The notes under the pieces are model-generated. The model was not told the origin of the DNA and did not search any database. It saw only the letters and a list, made by a program, of their open reading frames with translations. The position numbers were made by a program, and so were the translations under genes. A stretch of 64,000 nucleotides of DNA from Hyalangium versicolor (GTDB taxonomy: Bacteria; Myxococcota; Myxococcia; Myxococcales; Myxococcaceae). Of this stretch, positions 24,436 to 34,891 are shown one piece after another. The stretch's first letter is position 1, and every line of letters begins with the position of its first letter. The stretch is taken from contig NZ_JAHXBF010000015.1 of the NCBI RefSeq assembly GCF_020103695.1, forward strand, positions 186,001 through 250,000. The letters run 5' to 3'.

Positions 24436-26056
24436 CCTGCACCTCCTCCGCGGCCAGCGGCAGCTCCACCGTGAACTCCGTCCCCGCCTCGGGAGTGGAG
24501 GTCACCTGGAGACGGCCCTCGTGCGACCGCACGATGGAGTATGCCGTAGCCAGCCCCAAACCCGTCCCGCCACTTCGCGTCGTAAAGAATGGTTCGAAGA
24601 TACGCCCCAGGTGTGACTCGGGGATGGCTCCCGCCGAGTCCCACACACGCAGCCGCGCCATGCCGCCCTCGCTCGACAGGGACACCCGCACGCGGCCACC
24701 CTCCCCTACCGCCTCGAAGGCGTTGCGCACCAGGTTCAGCAGCACCTGCCGCAATTGATCCGGATCCACCGTGGCCGTCACCGGCCGCAGCTCCAGCTCC
24801 AGCTCCACGCCCAGGCTGAGCGGATCCGTCTGGAGCATCTCCATCGTCTCCCGGACGAGCTGCTCCAGCTCCACGCCTCGGAGCACCGGCTTCGGCGGGC
24901 GGGCGAAGCGCAGGAACTCCTCCACCAGGCGCGAGAGCCGATCGGACTCGCGCAGCAGGATGGCCGTCAGCCGGGACGTGGCCGGATCCTCCGAGCCGTC
25001 CTGCGCCAGCATCTGCGCCGACCCGCGCATGGCCGCCAGCGGGTTGCGAATCTCATGCGCCAGCTGCGCCGCCAGCGTCCCCAGCGCCGCCAGCCGATCC
25101 GCCCGCCGCAGCTCGTCCTCGGCACGCCTCAGCGCCGTCAGATCCTGGAACACGATGAGGCGCGAAGCACGGCCCGTGCCCTCCAGCGGCGCCAGCGTGA
25201 GGCCCAGGATGCGAGACCCACGCGGCGTCTCCACCTTCAGCTCGGAGCGAGGCACCCGCTCCATCCCCGGCAGCCCCGGCAGCAGTTCCTGCACCCGCTT
25301 GCCCTTCACCGCCGCGTCCTCGAGCCCGAGGATGCTCATGGCCGCGCGGTTGATGAAGGAGACGCTCCCATCCTCCTCGCACGTGAGGAGCCCGGACGGG
25401 GTGCTGTCGAGGATCTGCTCATGCAGCGTGGCCAGGCGCCGCAGATCCGCCTGACTGGCCGACAGCCGCCCGCCGGCCGCCAGCAGCTGGCGACTGAGGA
25501 AGCCGGCCAGCGCCGCGATGAGGAAGTGCGCCAGCACGTTGCTGGCGAAGGTGAAGCTGAAGCGCACCACCATGGCCGCGGACGGTTGTGCGCTGAGCCG
25601 CAGCAGGTGGGTGACGACAATGGCGCCATACGCCCCCGAGCAGGCCGCCGCCGTCACGAACGCCCCCCGCTGCGACAGGAGGATGGAGGCGGCAATCACC
25701 GCCAGCGAGTACGTGAAGCTGAACGGAGAGTCCGCAGCCCCGGTGATGGACACCAGGCCCGAGGCGATCAGCACGTCCCCCGCTACCTGCACCACCGCGG
25801 CCACGCGGCCCACATGGCCCCGGCGCAGCCACAACCCGTAGATGAGGGAGAGGACGTAGACCAGCCCGATGCCGACGAAGCCCAGCGTGTCCTGGCGCGA
25901 CAGCTCACTCGTCGGCGACGAGGCGAGCAACCGCAGCGCGAAGACCGTCAACAGCAGACTGGTCGCGACGGTCCGGAAGACGGTCAGCCACGTCAACCGG
26001 ACTCGCAGCTCGGCCTCCCCCGGGAGCAGGGGGAGTGCCGCTCGACTGGATGTCAC
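24413..26056 (-). CDS. pilS: Polytopic membrane histidine kinase PilS
   Basis: PilS (547 residues) has about six membrane helices in the first 190 residues, a PAS domain (about 208-315, TLHEQILDSTPSGLLTCEEDGSVSFINRAAMSILG), a HisKA box (LAHEIRNPLAAMRGSAQMLAQ) and a HATPase (LRQVLLNLVRNAFEA, GGTGLGLATAYSIVRSHEGRL). In Pseudomonas, PilS senses pilin in the inner membrane and controls PilR. It lies 10 bp after pilC and overlaps pilR, so the kinase and regulator are co-made with the motor genes. Confidence 0.95.
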   Translation of the reverse strand: MTSSRAALPLLPGEAELRVRLTWLTVFRTVATSLLLTVFALRLLASSPTSELSRQDTLGFVGIGLVYVLSLIYGLWLRRGHVGRVAAVVQVAGDVLIASGLVSITGAADSPFSFTYSLAVIAASILLSQRGAFVTAAACSGAYGAIVVTHLLRLSAQPSAAMVVRFSFTFASNVLAHFLIAALAGFLSRQLLAAGGRLSASQADLRRLATLHEQILDSTPSGLLTCEEDGSVSFINRAAMSILGLEDAAVKGKRVQELLPGLPGMERVPRSELKVETPRGSRILGLTLAPLEGTGRASRLIVFQDLTALRRAEDELRRADRLAALGTLAAQLAHEIRNPLAAMRGSAQMLAQDGSEDPATSRLTAILLRESDRLSRLVEEFLRFARPPKPVLRGVELEQLVRETMEMLQTDPLSLGVELELELRPVTATVDPDQLRQVLLNLVRNAFEAVGEGGRVRVSLSSEGGMARLRVWDSAGAIPESHLGRIFEPFFTTRSGGTGLGLATAYSIVRSHEGRLQVTSTPEAGTEFTVELPLAAEEVQGARASSG

Positions 26057-26066
26057 CGGCGAAGCT

Positions 26067-27308
26067 CTACTTGATAGCGCCGGCGATGGAGAAGATGGGC
26101 AGGTACATCGCGATGAGGAAGCCGCCCACCACGCCGCCCAGGAACACCATCAGCAGCGGTTCGATCATCGCCGTGAGGCCGGCGACGGCCGTGTCCACCT
26201 CGTCGTCATAGAAGTCGGCGATCTTGTTGAGCATCGCGTCCATGGCGCCCGTCGCCTCACCGACGCCGATCATCTGCACCACCATGGAGGGGAACACGCC
26301 CGTCTCCAACAGCGGACCGGCGATGTTCTTACCCTCGGCGATCTTGCCACGCACGAAGTAGATGGCCTCTTCCACCGTGCGGTTACCGGCCGTCTTCGCC
26401 GTCACGTCCAGCGCGTCCAGGATGGGCACGCCCGAGGAGATCATCGTGCCGAGCGTGCGCGTGAAGCGCGCCACCGCCACCTTGCGGATCACCGGCCCGA
26501 ACAGCGGCATCTTCAAGATGACCTTGTCCAGGATCTTGCGGCCCTTCGGGTTGTTGTACGTGTAGTAGAAGAAGAAGACGACGGAGCCGATGCTCACCAG
26601 CAGGTGGATGATGTAGTTCTGCAGCCACTCGGACATGTCCACCACGAACTGGGTGGGGGCCGGCAGCGCGGAACCGAAGTCCGCGAACATCTTCGCGAAC
26701 ACCGGCGTCACCTTGAGCAGCAGCAGCGCCGTCACGCCGATGGCCACGAGGATAACGATGGCCGGATAGGTCATCGCGCTCTTGACCTTGCGCTTGAGCT
26801 TCTCCGCCTTCTCACGGTAGGCCGCCAGACGGTTGAGAATGGTGTCGAGGATACCGCCCACCTCGCCCGCGGCGCACAGCTGCACGAAGAGCTCGTCGAA
26901 GACCTTGGGGTGTTCCTTGAGCGCGTCCGCGAAGGTGGAGCCCTGCTCGACCTTGCCCTTGATGGCGAAGACGACCTTCTTGAAGGCCGGGTTGTCCATC
27001 TGGGTGCCCAGGATGTCCAAGCACTGCACCAGCGGGAGGCCGGCGTCGATCATCGTGGCGAACTGACGGGTGAAGATGAGGATGTCCTTCCCCGTCACCC
27101 CGCTGCCGATGCTGAGATTGATCTCGTACGGCTTCTTCTTGACCTTGACCGGGTTGAGACCGAGCGACTTGAGGCGCGCGTTGACGGCCTCGGCGTCGCC
27201 CGCCTCCATCTCGCCCTTCTTGGTCTCTCCGCCCTTGGTCTTGGCCTCCCAGAGCCACTGGGTCGTCTTTTTCTGAACCGCTGCCTGCTTCTGTGCTGGT
27301 GCCGCCAT
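26067..27308 (-). CDS. pilC: Type IV pilus platform protein PilC
   Basis: The 413-residue GspF-family protein has two cytoplasmic helical-bundle repeats and three membrane helices. The first repeat starts near GKDILIFTRQFATMIDAGLPLVQCLDIL; the second near RFTRTLGTMISSGVPILDALDVT. The last helix is LLMVFLGGVVGGFLIAMYLPIFSI. It couples rotation by PilB/PilT to pilin insertion or removal. It follows pilT by 56 bp. Confidence 0.96.
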   Translation of the reverse strand: MAAPAQKQAAVQKKTTQWLWEAKTKGGETKKGEMEAGDAEAVNARLKSLGLNPVKVKKKPYEINLSIGSGVTGKDILIFTRQFATMIDAGLPLVQCLDILGTQMDNPAFKKVVFAIKGKVEQGSTFADALKEHPKVFDELFVQLCAAGEVGGILDTILNRLAAYREKAEKLKRKVKSAMTYPAIVILVAIGVTALLLLKVTPVFAKMFADFGSALPAPTQFVVDMSEWLQNYIIHLLVSIGSVVFFFYYTYNNPKGRKILDKVILKMPLFGPVIRKVAVARFTRTLGTMISSGVPILDALDVTAKTAGNRTVEEAIYFVRGKIAEGKNIAGPLLETGVFPSMVVQMIGVGEATGAMDAMLNKIADFYDDEVDTAVAGLTAMIEPLLMVFLGGVVGGFLIAMYLPIFSIAGAIK

Positions 27309-27364
27309 GACTCTGGACCTCCGCGGGGGACCGCCACTCTACCGCGCGTCTTGAAAACTCATAA

Positions 27365-28477
27365 CTACCGGCCGGGGGCTCCGCCGCCTGGCCGCTGCGG
27401 GGCCATGCCCGGTACACTTCCCGACAGAATGTTGCGCAGCTCCTCGGCATCGCTGGAGCGGCCGAAGGCCTCTTCCTGGCTGATCAGCCGCCGCGCCAGG
27501 AGCGCCGCCAGGGCCTGATTGAAGGTCTGCATGCCGTACTTGGCCTGACCGACCTGCATGGAGGAGTACACCTGGTGGACCTTGTCCTCACGGATGAGGT
27601 TGCGGATTGCGGGCGTGGGGATCATCACCTCCAGCGCCAGCACGCGGCCCGGGCCACCGGCCTTGGCCACCAGCGACTGGCTCATCACGCCTTCGAGCAC
27701 GAAGGACAGCTGGGCGCGCACCTGCGGCTGCTGGTACGGCGGGAACACGTCCAGCACCCGGTTGATGGTCTGCACCGCGCTGTTGGTGTGCAGCGTGGCG
27801 TAGCAGGTGTGACCCGTCTCGGCGATGGTGAGCGCCGCTTCGATGGTCTCCAGGTCTCGCAGCTCGCCCACCAGCACGATGTCCGGGTCCTGGCGGAGGA
27901 TGTACTTGAGCGCCGTCTTGAAGTTGCGCGTGTCGGCGCCGACCTCTCGCTGGTTCACCAGGCAGTTCTTGTGCGGGTGCAGGTACTCGATCGGATCCTC
28001 GATCGTCATGATGTGCTCATGACGTTCGGTGTTGATCTTGTCGATCATCGACGCCAGCGTGGTGGACTTGCCCGAGCCCGTGGGGCCCGTCACCAGGATG
28101 AGGCCGCGGGGGCGCTTCACCAGCTCGGCCACCACCGGCGGCAGCCCCAGCTCCGCGAAGGTGAGGATCTTGAACGGAATGGTCCGGAACGCGCCAGCCA
28201 CCGCGCCGCGCTGCATGTAGATGTTGGCGCGGAAGCGAGACAACCCCTTCACGCCGAAGGAGAGGTCCAGCTCGTTGTCTTCCTCGAACTTGTGCTTCTG
28301 GGCGTCCGTGAGGATCGAGTAGCAGAGCTGCTTGGTCTCCACCGGAGTAAGGGGCGCCGTCTTCAGCGGCACCAGCTCGCCGTCCACCCGGAGCTGGGGC
28401 GGTGAGCCCGTGGTGATGTGGAGGTCGGAAGCGCCCTTCTCGACCATCGCCTTCAGAAGCTGATGCAGATTTGCCAC
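27365..28477 (-). CDS. pilT: Type IV pilus retraction ATPase PilT
   Basis: At 370 residues, it is a hexameric retraction motor: Walker A GPTGSGKSTT (about 129-138), Asp box (IMTIEDPIEYLH), Walker B (DPDIVLVGELRDLETIEAAL) and His box (TGHTCYATLHTNSA). The retraction-specific C-terminal motif AIRNLIREDKVHQ is intact, which separates PilT from PilB. It follows pilB by 47 bp. Confidence 0.97.
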   Translation of the reverse strand: MANLHQLLKAMVEKGASDLHITTGSPPQLRVDGELVPLKTAPLTPVETKQLCYSILTDAQKHKFEEDNELDLSFGVKGLSRFRANIYMQRGAVAGAFRTIPFKILTFAELGLPPVVAELVKRPRGLILVTGPTGSGKSTTLASMIDKINTERHEHIMTIEDPIEYLHPHKNCLVNQREVGADTRNFKTALKYILRQDPDIVLVGELRDLETIEAALTIAETGHTCYATLHTNSAVQTINRVLDVFPPYQQPQVRAQLSFVLEGVMSQSLVAKAGGPGRVLALEVMIPTPAIRNLIREDKVHQVYSSMQVGQAKYGMQTFNQALAALLARRLISQEEAFGRSSDAEELRNILSGSVPGMAPQRPGGGAPGR

Positions 28478-28524
28478 GGAGGAAGTCCTTCGAGCTGCGG
28501 TGAAGTGTGGGTGAAGACTGAAGC

Positions 28525-30225
<1,701 letters not shown>

Positions 30226-30328
30226 TCAGCAGCCTCGAGCAGAAAGAAAGACGGGCAGTTGCCTCTGGTGCGCCAGGCGCGGGCCAGGAGGCAGGGTGGA
30301 ACGAACCTGTTGTCAGAATCCGCTCTGG

Positions 30329-30358
30329 ATTAGAGAGAACCCACGCACGTACTGTCAA
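30329..30358 (-). promoter_or_regulatory. Promoter of pilB-T-C-S-R
   Basis: On the minus strand TTGACA, 18 bp, TCTAAT gives a perfect -35 and a five-of-six -10. The transcript would have a leader of about 97 bases before the PilB ATG. The same stretch also reads TGGCAC, 5 bp, TTGACA, which resembles a sigma-54 promoter except that the -12 GC is GA; this is probably not used by sigma-54. Confidence 0.7.
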
Positions 30359-30401
30359 GGTAAGTGCCAGAAGCTTCCAGAAGCGCCAAACCATTGAACC
30401 G

Positions 30402-30417
30402 ACACGGGAAACCCCGT
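30402..30417. other. Short hairpin between ribF and pilB
   Basis: CACGGG, loop AAAC, CCCGTG makes a 6-bp stem in the 200-bp gap, just after the ribF stop. It is not followed by a T run in the ribF direction, so it is a weak terminator at best. Nothing else resembling a gene is seen in this gap apart from the pilB promoter. Confidence 0.4.
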
Positions 30418-30425
30418 GAAAACCT

Positions 30426-31346
30426 TCAGACGTCCGCCCGGGCGATGACCGTGCGAGCAGCCTCGACGTCCCTCTTGATCTGGCCGGCGAGCTCCGTCAC
30501 CGAACCGAAACGCTGCTCGGCACGCAGCCGATCCAGGAACTGCACCCGCAATTCCTTGCCATAGAGATCACCCTGGAAGTCCAGCAGGTGGGCCTCGATG
30601 GTGACCACGGAGCCCCCAAAGGTAGGCTTCACGCCGATGTTGGCCACCGCCGGGTGCCAGACAGACGTATTGTCCGAGATCCGCACGCGCAAGGCATAGA
30701 CACCCGGAGCCGGGCGCAGCTCGTTCTGTGTGTCCACGTTGGCGGTGGGGAAGCCGATGCCCCGCCCCCGGCCCGCGCCCGGCACCACCGTGCCGTCCAG
30801 ATCAAAGGGCCGCCCCAGCAGCTTGTGCGCCGCCGCCACGCGGCCCTCGAGGATGTACTCGCGCACCTTGCTGGAGGAGGCCACCAGGCCGTCCACGGTC
30901 ACCGGCTGCACCACGTGAACCTGGGCTCCACGCTGGCCCGCGGCCTCGCGCAGGGTGGCCACCGTGCCGGCACGCGCCGCGCCATAGGTGAAGTCGCTGC
31001 CCACCACCACGTGCTTCACGCCCATCACGTCCAGCAGGGACTCCTCGAAGGCCGAGGACGGAGTGCGCGCGTACTCGCGGTTGAAGGGCTGCACCACCGC
31101 CGCGGCCAGGCCATACGCCTCGAAGAGCTCCAGCTTGCGCGGCAGCAGGGTGATGAGCTTGGGCGCCAACTCCGGCTGGAGCACCTTGCCCGGGTGGGGA
31201 TGGAAGGTGAGCGCGGCGGCTGGCCCGTGCCGGCGGGCCTCGGCGAAGAGGGCCTGGTGGCCCACGTGAACTCCGTCGAAGTTGCCCAGCGCGATGGCCC
31301 CGCCCGCCAGCTCCCGCGCCTCCTGTACCGATTGGAAGACCTTCAT
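30426..31346 (-). CDS. ribF: Bifunctional riboflavin kinase / FAD synthetase
   Basis: RibF (306 residues) makes FMN from riboflavin and then FAD. The N-terminal nucleotidyltransferase domain opens GGAIALGNFDGVHVGHQALF, the family signature; the C-terminal flavokinase domain has GRGRGIGFPTANVD and the closing RLRAEQRFGSV. Length is normal. It is divergent from trmB with a 79-bp gap and is the housekeeping neighbour flanking the pil locus. Confidence 0.95.
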   Translation of the reverse strand: MKVFQSVQEARELAGGAIALGNFDGVHVGHQALFAEARRHGPAAALTFHPHPGKVLQPELAPKLITLLPRKLELFEAYGLAAAVVQPFNREYARTPSSAFEESLLDVMGVKHVVVGSDFTYGAARAGTVATLREAAGQRGAQVHVVQPVTVDGLVASSSKVREYILEGRVAAAHKLLGRPFDLDGTVVPGAGRGRGIGFPTANVDTQNELRPAPGVYALRVRISDNTSVWHPAVANIGVKPTFGGSVVTIEAHLLDFQGDLYGKELRVQFLDRLRAEQRFGSVTELAGQIKRDVEAARTVIARADV

Positions 31347-31425
31347 GGCCGTGGGTATACCTTCAACCCCGCGTTTTTGCCCTGTTCAAGCCACCCACCC
31401 TCGGGCATAGAGCGCGGCCCACGCC

Positions 31426-32046
31426 ATGGCCCGTCCCCGCCTGCTGCCCGACCCTGTCGGCCTGAAGTTCGTCAACCTCGAAGCCCCTCCGGACTGGGAC
31501 GCGGAGTTCGGTTTCTCCGGCCCCCTGGAGCTGGAGATCGGCTCCGGCGCCGGCGGCCACGCCCTCGAGTACTGCCGCCGCAACCCCCAGGTCCGCTTCG
31601 TCGCCTTCGAGTGGCGCAAGAAGTACGCCCGCGACACCCAGTCCCGCGGTGAGAAGATGGGGCTGAAGAACCTGCGCGTCATCGAGGCCGACGCGCGCGC
31701 GGTGGTCCCTCGCATCTTCGCCTCGGGCTCGCTGGCCGCCGTCCACCTCCAGTTCCCGGACCCCTGGTGGAAGCGCGCCCACTTCAAGCGCGCCATCATC
31801 CAGCCCGAGTTCGCGAGTCTCCTTCTGGACAGACTGGTCCCCGGCGGCCGGTTCGACATGCGCACGGATGTGGAGGACCGCGCCCACGGCATGCTGGCCG
31901 TGCTGGAGGAGGCCGGCTTCATCAACCCGCTCGGCCAGGGGGCCTTCCATCCCTATGAGCCCGAGGAGGTCCCCTCGACGCGCGAGCGCCGTTACCTCCA
32001 AAGTGGGGAGCCTGTCTACCGGGGTCGGCTCGTCAAGCCTGGTTGA
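31426..32046 (+). CDS. trmB: tRNA (guanine-N7-)-methyltransferase
   Basis: This 206-residue SAM-dependent methyltransferase modifies G46 in tRNA variable loops. The SAM loop is LEIGSGAGGHALEYC. The characteristic block HLQFPDPWWKRAHFKRAIIQPEF identifies TrmB, as does the end SGEPVYRGRLVKP. It is divergent from ribF. Confidence 0.94.
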   Translation: MARPRLLPDPVGLKFVNLEAPPDWDAEFGFSGPLELEIGSGAGGHALEYCRRNPQVRFVAFEWRKKYARDTQSRGEKMGLKNLRVIEADARAVVPRIFASGSLAAVHLQFPDPWWKRAHFKRAIIQPEFASLLLDRLVPGGRFDMRTDVEDRAHGMLAVLEEAGFINPLGQGAFHPYEPEEVPSTRERRYLQSGEPVYRGRLVKPG

Positions 32047-32140
32047 AAAATCACCAAGGGAGCGACTTGGCATCCCCCTCTTACCTAGAGAGAATCTGGG
32101 AACGCCCGGGCGGCATAAGGGTTCTTCGGGGGTGGGATTG

Positions 32141-33190
32141 ATGATGCCGGAGAGCAGTGCCAGCAAGAGACCCCTGGAGGGCAGCCGCCGAGCGGGGCCC
32201 GCAGGAGAATATTCGGACCGGACCGTGCTGATCGTCGACGACGATCCAGCGCACGTGCAGCACGTGCGGGAGGGCCTGGCCCCCCACGGCTACCGCTTCC
32301 GCGAGGCGCGGGATGGAGCGCAGGCGCTGTCCGCCATCCGCGAGCACCGGCCGGACCTCATCCTCATGGATGTGGAGATGCCCGGCCTGGGCGGGGTGGA
32401 GGTCTGCCGCATCATCAAGGCCAACTCGGGTGAGGGCGGCTTCGGCTTCATCCCGGTGATCCTGATGACGGCGCGGCAGGCGGCCGGAAAGGTGGAGGGG
32501 CTGGAGCTGGGCGCGGACGACTACCTGGTGAAGCCCTTCGACATGCTGGAGCTGGGCGCGCGGGTGAAGTCCATGCTGCGGCTCAAGGCCCTGCAGGACG
32601 CGCTCATCGAGAAGAACCGCGAGCTGGACCGGGCCAACAAGGAGCTGGCCCGCAAGCGCGAGGAGCTGCTGGCGCTCAGCCGCACGGACGCGCTCACCGG
32701 CCTGTCCAACCGCCGCTACTTCGAGGAGCGGCTGGAGGAGGAGTTCGCCCGAGCCCGGCGCTACCGCTCGCCGCTGTCGCTGGTGATGCTGGACATCGAC
32801 TACTTCAAGCGCATCAACGACACCTTTGGCCACCCGTTCGGGGACGAGGTGCTCCGCTCGGTGGCCCAGGTGACTCGGGCGCGGTTGCGCGAGGTAGACC
32901 TGCTGGCCCGCTACGGCGGCGAGGAGCTCATCGCCCTGCTGCCCGAGACGAGCCCCTCGGACGCGCTCACCGCCTGCGAGCGGGTGCGCGAGGCCATCGA
33001 GGCCTTGCAGCTGGAGTACCAGGCTCTGGACGGCACGAAGCGGACGGTGCGCTGCACCGCGTCGCTGGGGGTGGCCACCATCCCCTCCTCTACCATCCAG
33101 ACCTCCGCGGACCTGAAGCGCGCGGCCGACGAGTGCCTCTATGCGGCCAAAGGGGCAGGCCGCAATCGCGTTCGCCAGCATGAAGAGTGA
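32141..33190 (+). CDS. Response-regulator diguanylate cyclase (REC-GGDEF)
   Basis: The start at ATG 32141 has a GGGTGGG sequence upstream; the second ATG at 32144 is equally possible. The 349-residue protein has a receiver domain (about 28-145, acceptor Asp 77 in LILMDVEMPG), a coiled linker and a GGDEF domain. The active-site motif is intact as GGEEL (about 259-263). An RxxD inhibitory site (REVD) lies five residues before it, so product feedback is likely. It should make c-di-GMP when phosphorylated. Its partner kinase is not adjacent. Location beside pil genes suggests, but does not show, an effect on pili. Confidence 0.9.
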   Translation: MMPESSASKRPLEGSRRAGPAGEYSDRTVLIVDDDPAHVQHVREGLAPHGYRFREARDGAQALSAIREHRPDLILMDVEMPGLGGVEVCRIIKANSGEGGFGFIPVILMTARQAAGKVEGLELGADDYLVKPFDMLELGARVKSMLRLKALQDALIEKNRELDRANKELARKREELLALSRTDALTGLSNRRYFEERLEEEFARARRYRSPLSLVMLDIDYFKRINDTFGHPFGDEVLRSVAQVTRARLREVDLLARYGGEELIALLPETSPSDALTACERVREAIEALQLEYQALDGTKRTVRCTASLGVATIPSSTIQTSADLKRAADECLYAAKGAGRNRVRQHEE

Positions 33191-33238
33191 CTTCGAGACG
33201 CTTTGCGGAGAGCGCCCTTTGGCCTAAATCTCCACGCC

Positions 33239-33643
33239 ATGCGCTCGTTTGCGATGCCGCTCCTCGTGCTGACCCTGCTTGCCCTCACGGGCTGCAAGCG
33301 CGCCGACACGCCTGTCAATGCCTACACCACCTTCCATGACCAGGTCCGCAAGGGCGAGTACAAGAAGGCCTATGCGGCCCTGTCCCAGGCCACCCGTGAC
33401 GCCCTGGCGGCCCGGACACAGTCCCTCAAGGAGGCCTCGGGCGGCACGATGAAGGCAGAGCCCTATGACCTGCTCTTCGTGAATTCCGCCCCCCCGGCGG
33501 ATGTTACGGAAGTTACGTTGGTCAAAGAGGAGGGGGACGTGGCAACCGTGCGCGTGCTCTCTTCGGGGCAGCCGCACGAGGTGAAGCTGGTCCGCGAGCC
33601 CTCCGGATGGAAGATTGACCTATCAGAATCTCTCAAGCCATGA
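33239..33643 (+). CDS. Small lipoprotein, NTF2-like (DUF4878 type)
   Basis: The start at ATG 33239 (MRSFAMPLLVLTLLALTGC) gives a signal peptide and a canonical lipobox with Cys 19. The remaining 115 residues form a small alpha+beta domain (VNAYTTFHDQVRKGEYKKAYAALSQATRDALAAR, then LVKEEGDVATVRVLSSGQPHEVKLVREPSGWKIDLS), typical of lumazine-like or NTF2-like lipoproteins called DUF4878. No active site is apparent. It lies 48 bp after the diguanylate cyclase. Confidence 0.75.
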   Translation: MRSFAMPLLVLTLLALTGCKRADTPVNAYTTFHDQVRKGEYKKAYAALSQATRDALAARTQSLKEASGGTMKAEPYDLLFVNSAPPADVTEVTLVKEEGDVATVRVLSSGQPHEVKLVREPSGWKIDLSESLKP

Positions 33644-33689
33644 GCCCCTTGTGCTCCCCCAAGGCGTGGCTATCAGGTAGCGTAAGACC

Positions 33690-34883
33690 GTGAACGATCG
33701 GAAACCACGGCGGGTGGCTCCCGCAGTCGAAGTCATCCGGCGCCCCGCAGCGACGACGCCGGGTAGCGTGTCCCCCACGCAGGCCCCGTCCCCGAGTCCC
33801 AGCCCGACTCCCACCCCAAGGCCCACGGCGGCCCCCACCCCAAGACCTCCCGCCGCCAGCGCCCCGGTCCCTGCTCCCACTCCCCGGCCTCCGTCTCCGA
33901 GCGCGCCCGTGCCCACGGCCCGGCCCGCTCCCAGCGCCGCCGCGCCCGTGCCCACGGCCCGGCCCGCTCCCACGCCGGGAGCTCCCGCACCGAGTCCTCG
34001 GCCCATGGGTTCCGGGCCCCGGCCCTCGGGTGGAGGCTATCGGCCCTCGGGCGGCGCAGGTGGCTTCTCGTCGCGCCCCATGGGTGGACGGCCGCCACCG
34101 CGAGGCGCTCCCCGCCCGCCGCCGACTCCCGAGCAGATCCTGGCGCTGGCCACGAAGGAGCACGTCCCCGCGCGCATCGCCAAGGGTGAGCTCGAAGGGA
34201 AGATGAAGTGCCGCATCTGGCGCAAGCTGCACGCCGAGGAGGCCAAGCGCTTCGATCAGGTGTACGAGCTGATGGGCCAGAACGCGGGCCTGTCGCTCGG
34301 GGATGCGTTCGGCGTGCTCCAGAGCGGGATGACCGTCGCCGAGTTCATGGCGCGCAAGGAGCGCACCCAGCGCAAGGCGGCCATCAAGCAGGCGCGCGGC
34401 GAGGTGGACAACGCCGCAGTGGCCGATTTCCTCGCCAGCCTGGTGACGGCGAAGACGGAAGTCGCCGTGGTGTTGGCCGAGCGCACGGTGCTCGACACGC
34501 TGCTGACCGAGGAGCCGATCGCCTTCTCGTTCGAGCGCACCGGGCGGCTGGAGAAGCTCCAGGTCGTGCTGCTGGCCCGCAGGTCGGACTGGGACAAGTT
34601 GCTGCCCACCCTGGAGCGGGACCAGAAGCTCACCCAGAAGCCCGCCAGCGTGGCCCGGCAGCCGGACAAGCGCCCGTTCTCCGACCCGAGGCCCTTCCTG
34701 CCTCAAGTGGGCCAGACCGTGCGCCTGGTGCTGCGCAACGGCATCACCTTGAAGATGCCGCTGCAGAAGGCGGGGCGGTTCGACCTGCTCCTGGGTGAGC
34801 CCGGGAGCGAGGTCTTCGTCCCGCTGCACGCCATCCTCCGCTTCGAGGCCCAGACCCCGGCGGAGCCGGCCCCCGAGCCTTAA
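33690..34883 (+). CDS. Proline-rich protein ending in an Hfq/Sm-like domain
   Basis: The GTG-started 397-residue protein has residues about 20-148 of Pro/Ala/Ser/Thr low complexity, then a helical, basic segment (about 150-330), then a C-terminal stretch (about 337-387) that fits an Sm fold. QTVRLVLRNGITLKMPLQ aligns with the Hfq Sm1 strand pair (NGIxL), GRFDLLL with Hfq FVILL, and VFVPLHAI with the Hfq Sm2 motif YKHAI; the distance from N350 to H380 is 30 residues, against 29 in E. coli Hfq. The Lys of YKHAI is not kept, so RNA contacts may differ. RNA binding is inference. The neighbours (lipoprotein and cupredoxin genes) do not explain it; spacing to the next gene is 8 bp. Confidence 0.7.
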   Translation: MNDRKPRRVAPAVEVIRRPAATTPGSVSPTQAPSPSPSPTPTPRPTAAPTPRPPAASAPVPAPTPRPPSPSAPVPTARPAPSAAAPVPTARPAPTPGAPAPSPRPMGSGPRPSGGGYRPSGGAGGFSSRPMGGRPPPRGAPRPPPTPEQILALATKEHVPARIAKGELEGKMKCRIWRKLHAEEAKRFDQVYELMGQNAGLSLGDAFGVLQSGMTVAEFMARKERTQRKAAIKQARGEVDNAAVADFLASLVTAKTEVAVVLAERTVLDTLLTEEPIAFSFERTGRLEKLQVVLLARRSDWDKLLPTLERDQKLTQKPASVARQPDKRPFSDPRPFLPQVGQTVRLVLRNGITLKMPLQKAGRFDLLLGEPGSEVFVPLHAILRFEAQTPAEPAPEP

Positions 34884-34891
34884 GGAACCGC

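Noticed and set aside
30353..30370. Sigma-54 promoter for pilB
   Set aside because: The -12 GC is replaced by GA, and a near-perfect sigma-70 promoter overlaps it.
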